In this document: in pieces, positions 15,309 through 23,242 of the stretch
Numbering within the stretch: position 1 is the stretch's first letter
Layout of the letters: the number at the start of each line of letters is the position of its first letter
DNA from: HGM04593 sp964485215
Lineage (GTDB): Bacteria; Bacteroidota; Bacteroidia; Bacteroidales; Bacteroidaceae
Assembly (NCBI GenBank): GCA_964485215.1
Contig: CAZAIM010000025.1
Coordinates: 1 to 23,821, forward strand
Reading direction: 5' to 3'
DNA: 23,821 bases
Made by a program: the position numbers and the translations under genes
Notes under the pieces: generated by a model
What the model was told of the DNA's origin: nothing
The model's database searches: none
Seen by the model: only the letters and a program-made list of their open reading frames with translations

Positions 15309-17393
15309 ATGCTTAAAGGAAAAAAGATAGTTTTAGGTGTAACAGGGAGCATTGCAGCCTACAAGGCTGCAATGCTGGTACGCCTGTTGGTCAAGGAAGG
15401 TACTGAGGTGCAGGTTATAATGACACCGGCGGCAAAGGAGTTCATAACACCGCTTACTCTCTCAACCTTGTCGGGTCGTCCGGTACTGTGCGACTTCTTC
15501 AATGCCGGGAGCGGTGCGTGGAACAGCCACGTTGAACTTGGTCTTTGGGCCGACGCTATGGTTGTTGCTCCGGCAACAGCATCTACGTTGGGTAAGATGG
15601 CTAACGGTGTTGCCGATAATCTGCTTGTTACCTCATACCTTTCGATGAAGGCTCCGGTGTTCATTGCTCCGGCGATGGACCTCGATATGTTCGCGCATCC
15701 ATCGACGCAGAGGAATATAGAGGTGCTGAAGGGGTATGGCAACAGCATCATTGAACCGGCAGCCGGGGAACTTGCCAGTCATTTGAATGGCAAGGGACGC
15801 ATGGAAGAACCGCATAATATTGTGCAGCAGCTCAAGAATTTTTTTTTGCGCAGCGGTGAACTGTGCGGTAAACGGGTGTTGATAACTGCTGGCCCTACAT
15901 ATGAGAAGATAGACCCGGTACGTTTTGTGGGTAACTATTCATCGGGCAAAATGGGCTTTGCTATTGCCGAGGAGTGTGCAGCACGTGGGGCTGATGTCAC
16001 GCTGATTGCCGGCCCTGTATCCATGCAGTGCAAGCATCCGAACATAAAGCGTGTAGATGTTGAGTCAGCATTGCAGATGTATGATGCCGCTATGGCTGAA
16101 TTCCCCTCGTGCGATGCCGCAATCCTGTCGGCTGCTGTGGCGGATTATCGCCCTGCCGTACAAGCCTGTGACAAGATAAAGCGCACAGAGGCTTCAATGA
16201 CACTTGAACTTGAGGCGAATCCTGACATTGCTGCTGCTCTTGGTAAGGAGAAAAAGAGTTGCCAGTGTCTGGTGGGCTTTGCCCTTGAGACGTGCAATGG
16301 CGAGGAGCACGCACGTGCCAAGTTAGAAAAGAAGAATCTTGACTTCATTGTCTTGAATTCGCTCGAGGACAAAGGAGCCGGTTTTGCCTGTGACACAAAC
16401 AAAGTAACGATAATTGACCGTAATGGCAAGAACGAGTATCCGTTGAAGAGCAAGGCCGGAGTGGCGAAGGATGTTGTTTCGCATCTTGCAAGACTGTTGC
16501 TTCTTATGGCATTTTTCCTGTTTCCTGCCGGAGCAAGTGCGGAGGGAGAGGAACTGAATGCCAATGTCACTCTCAATGCCTCCAAGGTTCAAGGAAGCAA
16601 CACCGAGGTCTTTACACAACTCGAAGAGGCTTTGCGTGATTTTATCAATACCAGGAAGTGGACTGCTAACATGTACGAGGATGTTGAACGCATTGACTGC
16701 AGTTTCTCCTTTATTGTAAACTCTTATTCAAATGACGGCTCTTTCGATTGTTCGCTAATGGTGCAGGCTACGCGTCCGGTCTTCGGCTCATCCTATACCT
16801 CCACTGTTTTCAAGTACGAGGATAAAAGTATTAAGTTCAAGTACCAGCCTTTTGACCGCCTGGAGTTTGTGGAGGACAATCTTGACAATAATCTTACAGC
16901 AGTTGTCGCATTCTATGTCTATATGATAATAGGAATTGATCTCGACACTTTCGGTGAGCTTGGCGGCAGCGAGTTTCTTAACAAGGCACTTGCCATTGCC
17001 GGCAATGCGCAGAATCTGGGCGATGCAGGCTGGCGCGCCGGCGGCAACAGCAATAATCGTCATACAATAATAGACGATTATATGAACGGTGCAATGGAGC
17101 CTGTACGCAAGATGATGTACAGATATCATCGTCTGGGGCTTGACACGATGTTCAGGAATTCTGAAGGGGGGCGCAAGGAGGTTGCAACGGGCATATCGAT
17201 GTTGAAGAAGGCCTACGAAGACCGCCCGATGGCATATTTTACAAAGCTCTTCACCGAATACAAGGTCGACGAGATAGTGAATGTCTTCTCGAAGTCTACC
17301 GCCGACGAAAGAAAGAGCGTAGTCGAGATACTTTCAAGCATAAATCCCTCTCTTTCATCGGAGTGGGACAAGATAACAAAGAGTAATAACTAA
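15309..17393 (+). CDS. coaBC: CoaBC fused in frame to a PorD-like (DUF4835) protein
   Basis: Residues 1-398 are bifunctional phosphopantothenoylcysteine decarboxylase / phosphopantothenate-cysteine ligase, two steps of coenzyme A synthesis. The CoaC part shows GSIAAYKAA, active-site His74 in NSHVELGLWAD, and the PAMDLDMF clamp; the CoaB part shows GPTYEKIDPVRFVGNYSSGKMG and the KKNLDFIVLNSL region. It reaches its natural C-terminus (VAKDVVSHLARLL) at about residue 397, yet there is no stop: the frame passes through a signal-peptide-like segment (LLLLMAFFLFPAGASA) into about 280 residues matching DUF4835/PorD of the type IX secretion machinery (KWTANMYEDVERIDCSF, NLTAVVAFYVYMIIGIDLD, YHRLGLD). 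Normally these are two proteins in two compartments. Either a real fusion, internal initiation, or a lost stop could explain it. recN follows by 8 bases. Confidence 0.9.
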   Translation: MLKGKKIVLGVTGSIAAYKAAMLVRLLVKEGTEVQVIMTPAAKEFITPLTLSTLSGRPVLCDFFNAGSGAWNSHVELGLWADAMVVAPATASTLGKMANGVADNLLVTSYLSMKAPVFIAPAMDLDMFAHPSTQRNIEVLKGYGNSIIEPAAGELASHLNGKGRMEEPHNIVQQLKNFFLRSGELCGKRVLITAGPTYEKIDPVRFVGNYSSGKMGFAIAEECAARGADVTLIAGPVSMQCKHPNIKRVDVESALQMYDAAMAEFPSCDAAILSAAVADYRPAVQACDKIKRTEASMTLELEANPDIAAALGKEKKSCQCLVGFALETCNGEEHARAKLEKKNLDFIVLNSLEDKGAGFACDTNKVTIIDRNGKNEYPLKSKAGVAKDVVSHLARLLLLMAFFLFPAGASAEGEELNANVTLNASKVQGSNTEVFTQLEEALRDFINTRKWTANMYEDVERIDCSFSFIVNSYSNDGSFDCSLMVQATRPVFGSSYTSTVFKYEDKSIKFKYQPFDRLEFVEDNLDNNLTAVVAFYVYMIIGIDLDTFGELGGSEFLNKALAIAGNAQNLGDAGWRAGGNSNNRHTIIDDYMNGAMEPVRKMMYRYHRLGLDTMFRNSEGGRKEVATGISMLKKAYEDRPMAYFTKLFTEYKVDEIVNVFSKSTADERKSVVEILSSINPSLSSEWDKITKSNN
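16461..17393 (+). other. Candidate separate PorD-like (DUF4835) reading unit inside the fused frame
   Basis: If the exported domain is made independently, the GTG at 16461 gives the best signal peptide: VAKDVVSHLAR as basic n-region, then LLLLMAFFLF as core and GASA as cleavage site. The ATG at 16506 gives only a 13-residue, uncharged leader, which is poor. Both are in frame with coaBC. Start choice is inference; no clear ribosome-binding signal was seen. PorD-like proteins in other Bacteroidota are separate, ~300 residues and exported. Confidence 0.45.
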
Positions 17394-17401
17394 GCAAGAC
17401 T

Positions 17402-19066
17402 ATGCTGAAACATATAACGATACGTAACTTTGCACTTATAGAGCACGTGGATATTGATTTCTGCGAGGGGCTTTCTGTGATTACCGGTGAGACCGGTCAC
17501 GGAAAATCGGTCTTTCTTGGTGCTATGTCGATGCTCCTTGGGCAACGTTCCGATGCCAAGGCTGTGCGTGAAGGGGCTGACCGTTGCGTGATAGAGGGAT
17601 GCTTTGATGTGTCGGGCTTCGGGCTCGAGGGCTTCTTCGAGGAGAATGAACTTGACTATGACACTGAGTGCATTATACGTCGCGAGGTGTCGGCTGTGGG
17701 TCGTAGCAGGGCGTTCATAAACGATACTCCGGTGTCGGTCGCTCAACTGAAGGAAATAGGCAGCTATCTGATAGACATACACTCACAGCATCAGAATCTG
17801 TTGCTCGGCGACAGGAACTACCAGCTGGCTGTTCTTGATATTATGGCATCGAATAGTGACAGGATTGCGCTCTACAAGGAGAAATATAAAACCTATGTGG
17901 CAAAGCAGCGTGAGCTTGCACGGCTTGTGGAGGATTTAGAGAAGAGCCGTCGCGATGAGGACTGGCTTCGTTTCCAACTTGCCGAGTTGGAGGCGGCTCT
18001 GCTGAAGGAAGGTGAAGTAGAGGAACTTGAAATTGAAGAGCAGCAACTGTCGCATGCCGAGGAGATACAATCCGCGCTTTATGGTGCATATAATGCTATA
18101 GATGGTGACGAAGAACGTGCTTTGCTGCGCACAGTGCGCGATGCTGCGAATGCCCTTTCAAGGATAGCTGTGCATTATGGTGCTGCAGAGCAGCTTGCCG
18201 AACGCCTTGAAAGCAGCTACATAGAACTCAAAGATTGTTGCGAGGAACTGCAGCAGCGTGCTTCGGTCGTGCAGTTCGCACCCGACCGTCTGGAATGGGT
18301 GCAGCAACGCTTGGCGCAGATATACAATCTGCAGAAGAAGCATCGTGCAGGCTCTGTTGACGAACTTATGGCTCTTCAGCAGGAGTTTGCATCAAGGCTC
18401 GGCCGTATAACCTGCGGCGATGAGGAGATTCTTGCAGCGGAGCGCGAGATTGAAGGGATGCGAGGAGAACTTAGACGGGCAGCTGCTGAGTTGACCGTGC
18501 TGCGCAAGGAGAGTGCAAAGCGTCTGCAGGATGATATTGTTGCAATCCTTGTGAACCTTGGTATGCCGAAGATTCGATTTGAGGCCGACTTCAAGGAAAC
18601 TTCCGATTTTACAGCCTTGGGCTGCGATATTGTGACTTTTCTCTTCTCGGCAAACAGCAGCAGCGTTCCGCAACCGTTGAGCGATGTTGCTTCGGGTGGC
18701 GAAATGGCTCGTGTGATGCTTGCTTTGAAGTCGCTTGTGGTTTCGGGCAAGAAACAGCCTACACTTGTTTTCGATGAGGTTGATACCGGTGTTTCGGGTG
18801 TGCTTGCCGAACGTATGGGCAGGCTTATGCAGCAGATGGGCGGCAACGGATGTCAGGTTCTTAGCATAACCCACCTTCCTCAGGTTGCAGCCTTGGGTGC
18901 GCAGCACTACAAGGTTTATAAGGAAGAGACTGTGAAAGGAACGGTAACAGATATTATAAAACTGGGACAGGAGGAGCGTGTGCATGAGATTGCTCAGATG
19001 ATGAGCGGCGAGGTGCTTACCGATGCTGCGCTCGACAATGCGGCTCTGCTTCTGTCGAAATCATAA
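17402..19066 (+). CDS. recN: DNA repair protein RecN
   Basis: The 554-residue SMC-like ATPase matches the usual RecN length. The N-terminus MLKHITIRNFALIEHVDIDF leads into Walker A GETGHGKS (residues 29-36), with His33 where Ala is most common. A coiled-coil middle (about 155-380, Glu/Leu/Arg-rich) follows. The C-terminal half has the ABC signature SGGEMAR (431-437), Walker B LVFDEVDTGVSG (Asp458, Glu459) and the SITHLPQVAALGAQHYKV switch region. RecN helps hold and process double-strand breaks before recombination. It lies 8 bases after the coaBC-porD frame and 5 before rlmB, so it is probably cotranscribed with dnaN. No separate LexA-type operator was identified. Confidence 0.97.
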   Translation: MLKHITIRNFALIEHVDIDFCEGLSVITGETGHGKSVFLGAMSMLLGQRSDAKAVREGADRCVIEGCFDVSGFGLEGFFEENELDYDTECIIRREVSAVGRSRAFINDTPVSVAQLKEIGSYLIDIHSQHQNLLLGDRNYQLAVLDIMASNSDRIALYKEKYKTYVAKQRELARLVEDLEKSRRDEDWLRFQLAELEAALLKEGEVEELEIEEQQLSHAEEIQSALYGAYNAIDGDEERALLRTVRDAANALSRIAVHYGAAEQLAERLESSYIELKDCCEELQQRASVVQFAPDRLEWVQQRLAQIYNLQKKHRAGSVDELMALQQEFASRLGRITCGDEEILAAEREIEGMRGELRRAAAELTVLRKESAKRLQDDIVAILVNLGMPKIRFEADFKETSDFTALGCDIVTFLFSANSSSVPQPLSDVASGGEMARVMLALKSLVVSGKKQPTLVFDEVDTGVSGVLAERMGRLMQQMGGNGCQVLSITHLPQVAALGAQHYKVYKEETVKGTVTDIIKLGQEERVHEIAQMMSGEVLTDAALDNAALLLSKS

Positions 19067-19071
19067 AAAAT

Positions 19072-19818
19072 ATGGTGAACACAAATGAAATGATATTCGG
19101 CGTACGCGCCGTGCTAGAGGCTCTTGATGCAGGCAAGGAGGTTGACAAGATTCTTGTAAAGCGTGATATACAGAGTGATTTGTCGAGGGAACTCTTCTCG
19201 GCTCTTAAAGGCAGGACAATACCGGTGGTGCGTGTGCCGGTGGAGAAACTGAACCGCATAACACGCAAGAACCATCAAGGGGTGATTGCATATATTTCTG
19301 CTGTGGAATATGCACATGTAGACACTCTTGTACCCACACTTTACGAAGAGGGAAAGAGCCCGTTCCTTGTGCTGCTCGACGGTATTACCGATGTCCGTAA
19401 TTTCGGCTCCATTGCCCGCACTTGCGATTGTGCCGGTGCCGATGCCATTATAATTCCGGCTCATAACAGTGTTACTGTAAATGCCGATGCCGTAAAGACT
19501 TCGGCCGGTGCGCTGCATACACTTCCTGTCTGCCGTGAAAAGAATATTACCGAAACACTCAAGTATCTTAAGGCTTCGGGAATCCGTGTGGTGTGTGCGA
19601 CAGAAAAGGGAAGGCAGAACTATACGGCTGTGGACTATACAGAACCTGTATGCATTGTTATGGGTGCCGAGGATACCGGTATTCCTCGCGAACATCTTGC
19701 GCTATGCGACGAATGGGTATCAATTCCGCAGTTCGGCAATATCGAGTCGCTGAATGTCTCTGTAGCAACCGGTGTGCTGCTTTATGAGGCTGTGCGTCAA
19801 CGTCACCAGAACGATTAA
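19072..19818 (+). CDS. rlmB: 23S rRNA 2'-O-methyltransferase RlmB-like (TrmH/SpoU family)
   Basis: The 248-residue protein has the N-terminal substrate-binding domain (IFGVRAVLEAL, LNRITRKNHQGVIAY) and a C-terminal SpoU knot. SpoU motif 1 is NFGSIARTC with Asn110 and Arg116; motif 2 is MGAEDTGIP starting at Gly198; motif 3 is SLNVSVATGVLLYE with Ser226 and Asn228. These bind S-adenosylmethionine and the target ribose. The RlmB assignment (Gm2251 in E. coli 23S rRNA numbering) rests on length and the N-terminal domain; another TrmH-family target cannot be excluded. The stop is 4 bases before the next gene's preferred start. Confidence 0.92.
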   Translation: MVNTNEMIFGVRAVLEALDAGKEVDKILVKRDIQSDLSRELFSALKGRTIPVVRVPVEKLNRITRKNHQGVIAYISAVEYAHVDTLVPTLYEEGKSPFLVLLDGITDVRNFGSIARTCDCAGADAIIIPAHNSVTVNADAVKTSAGALHTLPVCREKNITETLKYLKASGIRVVCATEKGRQNYTAVDYTEPVCIVMGAEDTGIPREHLALCDEWVSIPQFGNIESLNVSVATGVLLYEAVRQRHQND

Positions 19819-19822
19819 AGAT

Positions 19823-21511
19823 ATGAGAAGATATATATATGTGTTTGCAGCATTGCTCTCAATTGCAGGTGCGGCTGCGCAGAAGCTGCCGAAGGATGTT
19901 GCCAAGGCACGCCAGTCTATGGCTACAGTGTTGGCTTATGATAATGGCGAGTTGCAAGGCAGCGGAACCGCTTTCTTCCTTGGAGATAACGGAGAACTGC
20001 TTGCTCCGTATTCGCTTATTGCCGGTGCAGACAGTGCTGTGGTGATAGACACCGACGGCAAGGTGCGCGAGGTAAAGCATATTGTCGGTGTCAATGAAAT
20101 GTTCAACTGTGTGAAGCTTCGTGTTGCATGGGACAAGAAGATAAGGCCATTGGCGGTATCGGGCACTGCTGTAAGTGTGAACGACAATCTCTATATGCTC
20201 TCCTATGGTGCCAAAAAGAGCGGTGCTGTAGAAACCGTAAGAGTGTCTTCTGTCGACTCGGTATATTCCTGTGCTTACTATGCCCTTGCAAGTCCTATGA
20301 AGGATAAGTTCATTGGCCTGCCTTTGCTGAACGGAAAGGGTGAACTGGTCGCCTTTATGCAGCCTGCAGCGGCACGCGACACTGTAAACAGTTATGCAGT
20401 GGGGGCATATCTTGCCGAAACACTTCTTCCGCAGTCTATGAACTATGGAAGAGGATATTACCCTTCAATGCGCATACGCACTGCACTTCCTTTGGATAAG
20501 GAGGCTGCCTTATCTTGTCTTTATATGCAGTCACTGGTGGGTGACAGCATATCCTATGCGGCTACAGTTGAGGATTATATCGCATTGTTCCCCAACAGTT
20601 ACGAGGGGTATCTGTCCAAGGCTGAGTATGTTGCGGTATACCGGCGTGATATGGACCTTGCTTCTTCTGCCTGGGAGAATGCTTTGTCACTTGCAGAGAA
20701 TGATGCTGAGGTTTACTTTGCAAAGGCAAAGGTTCTCAATGCTATTGTGCAGAGCGGTGATACGGTTTCGAGTGCAGAACTGTCGTATGAGAACGCTATG
20801 TCTGTACTCGAAAAGGCAATAGAGACCGACAACCAGCCATTGTATGTCAATTATAAGGCCGATATGCTTCTCTCCCGTGGTGAGTATGCTGCGGCGTCGC
20901 AGTGCTACGAGTCGCTTGCGTTGACTTCTATGCGCTCACCCGAACTGTTTGCGAAGGCATCCCAGTGCCAGAATTCGCTACAGAATTTTGACAGGGCCGT
21001 GGAGTTGCTCGACAGTGCCATAAATTGTTTTGGCGACAACAAGAGGGGATATGCGCCTTACTTGCTTACACGTGCCATAGTAAAGGCTACGGCAAAGAGA
21101 TACCGTGAGGCTGTCTTTGATTTCAATACATATGAACAGATTGCCTCTCCAGGGCTTGGTGCGGCATTCTATTATATGCGTGAGCAGGCCGAGGTCAATG
21201 GCAGAATGTACCAGCAGGCACTGAATGATATTGAGACTGCAATTTACCTTGACCCACAGAATGTGCTTTATTATGTGGAGAAAGGCCTGCTGTGCTATCG
21301 TGTCAAGATGAACGACGAGGGGATAAGAACCCTTGAGGAGGCTAAGAAGATTGCTCCCGAGGCCGCCGATGTCTATTATCTCCTTGGGAAATTTTATATA
21401 CAGAATGGTGACAAGGTGCGTGCTGTCGCAAATCTTGAACAGGCTCTCTCACTTGGTCACCCTGATGCTGCAGCAGCTCTGCAGGAAACACAGAAGAAAA
21501 CTGCCCTGTAA
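19823..21511 (+). CDS. Exported pseudo-trypsin/TPR protein
   Basis: I choose the ATG at 19823 (562 residues) because it begins a signal peptide (MRRYIYVFAALLSIAGAAAQ) and does not overlap rlmB; the longer frame starts inside rlmB. Residues about 28-200 have the layout of a trypsin-like (HtrA-type) domain: GSGTAFFLGDNGELLAPYSLIAGAD, then PLLNGKGELVAFM. The usual catalytic His position reads Ser64 (APYSLIAG for TNHHV-type) and the usual GNSGGPL reads FIGLPL at 163-168, so the Ser nucleophile is absent. Residues about 250-555 are tetratricopeptide-like helical repeats (AKVLNAIV, YVEKGLLCY, YYLLGKFYIQNGDKVRAVANLEQAL). It is probably a periplasmic scaffold, not a protease. It is the sixth gene of the dnaN operon. 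Confidence 0.85.
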   Translation: MRRYIYVFAALLSIAGAAAQKLPKDVAKARQSMATVLAYDNGELQGSGTAFFLGDNGELLAPYSLIAGADSAVVIDTDGKVREVKHIVGVNEMFNCVKLRVAWDKKIRPLAVSGTAVSVNDNLYMLSYGAKKSGAVETVRVSSVDSVYSCAYYALASPMKDKFIGLPLLNGKGELVAFMQPAAARDTVNSYAVGAYLAETLLPQSMNYGRGYYPSMRIRTALPLDKEAALSCLYMQSLVGDSISYAATVEDYIALFPNSYEGYLSKAEYVAVYRRDMDLASSAWENALSLAENDAEVYFAKAKVLNAIVQSGDTVSSAELSYENAMSVLEKAIETDNQPLYVNYKADMLLSRGEYAAASQCYESLALTSMRSPELFAKASQCQNSLQNFDRAVELLDSAINCFGDNKRGYAPYLLTRAIVKATAKRYREAVFDFNTYEQIASPGLGAAFYYMREQAEVNGRMYQQALNDIETAIYLDPQNVLYYVEKGLLCYRVKMNDEGIRTLEEAKKIAPEAADVYYLLGKFYIQNGDKVRAVANLEQALSLGHPDAAAALQETQKKTAL

Positions 21512-21514
21512 AGA

Positions 21515-23155
21515 ATGAGAACACTGCTATTGTTTCTGGCACTTGCTCAGCCTGTGCTTTCGTTTGGCGACTTTTTGTGCCCGAACTTCTCTTATAGCTA
21601 TTGTGCAGAGAGGGGTGATGACGATTATGCCAAGGGGATAGAGGCGTACAGGGCAGGGCGATACAACGATGCTGTCGGGTTTTGGAAGCGTGCTGCAAAG
21701 GATGGAAATGCCAAGGCACAGTGTAATCTTGGCAGTTGCTATCTGAAAGGAACAGGTGTCGAGCAGGATTATAGCAGTGCGGTAAAGTGGTTCAAGAAGG
21801 CCGCAGCACATGGTAATGATGTTGCCCAATGCAATCTTGGGAATTGCTGTTTCAATGCCTATGGTATACGGCAGAATTTTGAGCAGGCGGTAGAATGGTA
21901 CAGGCTTTCTGCCAATAGCGGAAATGCTGCCGCCTTGACGAACTTGGGTCTGTGCTACAAGGACGGGCTTGGTGTTGAGACAAGTCCTGAGGCTGCATTT
22001 GAGTGCTTCTATGAAGCCGCAGATTATGGTTACGCACAGGCGCAGAACGAACTTGGCGAGTGCTATTACTTTGGTGCCGGTGTTCAGCAAAATCTGGACG
22101 AAGCTATATACTGGTATTCTATGGCTGCAGCTGCCGGCAATGCCGATTCTCAGTATAATCTTGCCCTCTGTTATGCCTCTGGCGATGGAGTGGTGCCCGA
22201 TGATAGGATAGCTGCGGAATGGTATCTGAAGGCTGCTGAAAGCAACAACGTCAATGCCCAGTATGCTGTCGCCGAATGCTATTACGGTGGAACAGGTGTG
22301 GAAAAGAGTGTGCCTGAAGCGATAAAATGGTATGAGAAGGCTGCCGAGCAGGGGCATGTGGATGCGCAGTATATCCTTGCCGGATGCTACTATTCGGGAG
22401 AAGGAGTGGAGAAGAACCATGAAAAGGCTGTGGACTGGTATAGAAAGGCTGCTGAGCAGGGTGATGCTGCCGCCCAATGCCAGTTGGCAAGCTGCTATTA
22501 TTGGGGCGATGGTGTCCTACGCAATACCTGGACTGCAACCAAGTGGTACGACAAATCGGCAGAACAGGGATACCCCGAAGCGCAATTCTGTCTTGCTGAG
22601 GCATACTATTGGGGAGAAGGTTGCCGTGTAAATGTCAAAAAAGCTCTCGAACTTTACAAACAGTCGGCTGAGAATGGATTTGCTCCAGCGATGAACGCTC
22701 TTGGTGCATTGTATCTTGCCGGAGAAGCGGTAGCACAGGATAATAAACAGGCTCTCGACTGGTTCAAGGCGGCCGCCGAAATGGGAGAAGCAGCAGCACA
22801 GTTTAACCTGGGCAACTGCTACTATGCCGGCATTGCCGTTGAGGAGGACCTCGTAGAGGCTGTGCGTTGGTATATAAAATCGTCAAACCAGGGAAATGCG
22901 GATGCACAGTATAACCTTGCAGTCTGTTACTATAATGGGACAGGTGTTCCGCAGAATTACCGCAAAGCGGTAGAATGGTACAGCAAGGCAGCGGCACAGG
23001 GCAATATATTGGCTCAGTACGACCTCGGAATCTGTTATTACAATGGATACGGTGTAGAAAAAGATTGCGATGAGGCTATGAAGTGGTTCAGGCTTGCAGC
23101 AGAACAGGAGTATGAGCCTGCGGTAGAAGCACTACGCGAAATCCGCGACAGGTAG
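21515..23155 (+). CDS. Sel1-repeat protein with a Cys at the same position in most repeats
   Basis: The 546-residue product begins with a hydrophobic, signal-peptide-like stretch (residues 3-16) and then consists almost wholly of 36-residue Sel1 repeats. I count 13 full units from about residue 67 plus a degenerate first one, with the form AQxxLGxCYYxGxGVxxdxxxAvxWyxkAAEqG. Cys occupies the position after LGx in 11 of the 13; units 10 and 11 lack it. Sel1 solenoids act as protein-protein scaffolds. The start is 3 bases after the TPR gene stop, so it belongs to the dnaN operon as its last gene. Export is likely but not certain, as the cleavage site is weak (LSFGD). No enzymatic domain is present. 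Confidence 0.88.
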   Translation: MRTLLLFLALAQPVLSFGDFLCPNFSYSYCAERGDDDYAKGIEAYRAGRYNDAVGFWKRAAKDGNAKAQCNLGSCYLKGTGVEQDYSSAVKWFKKAAAHGNDVAQCNLGNCCFNAYGIRQNFEQAVEWYRLSANSGNAAALTNLGLCYKDGLGVETSPEAAFECFYEAADYGYAQAQNELGECYYFGAGVQQNLDEAIYWYSMAAAAGNADSQYNLALCYASGDGVVPDDRIAAEWYLKAAESNNVNAQYAVAECYYGGTGVEKSVPEAIKWYEKAAEQGHVDAQYILAGCYYSGEGVEKNHEKAVDWYRKAAEQGDAAAQCQLASCYYWGDGVLRNTWTATKWYDKSAEQGYPEAQFCLAEAYYWGEGCRVNVKKALELYKQSAENGFAPAMNALGALYLAGEAVAQDNKQALDWFKAAAEMGEAAAQFNLGNCYYAGIAVEEDLVEAVRWYIKSSNQGNADAQYNLAVCYYNGTGVPQNYRKAVEWYSKAAAQGNILAQYDLGICYYNGYGVEKDCDEAMKWFRLAAEQEYEPAVEALREIRDR

Positions 23156-23242
23156 CAGAGATTCTGTATCGGTAGTGTTGCAACCTGGCTGTGTTAGGGG
23201 AAGTTCAATCCCTTGTTTCCAGTTTGTTCTGTCTCAATTTGA

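Noticed and set aside
17486..17509. Broken Walker A in RecN because of His33
   Set aside because: The essential Gly-Lys-Ser residues are intact; the changed position is variable in P-loops, so the protein should still bind ATP.
19772..19822. Longer start of the TPR protein inside rlmB
   Set aside because: It would add 17 residues overlapping rlmB and bury the signal peptide; the ATG at 19823 fits better.
21515..23155. Sel1 repeats as a DNA tandem repeat array
   Set aside because: Periodicity is visible at the protein level (36 residues) but codons differ between units, so it is an old protein repeat, not a recent DNA array.
23156..23242. Terminator between the converging Sel1 gene and tilS
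   Set aside because: I looked for inverted repeats in these 87 bases and found no convincing stem with a T tract.
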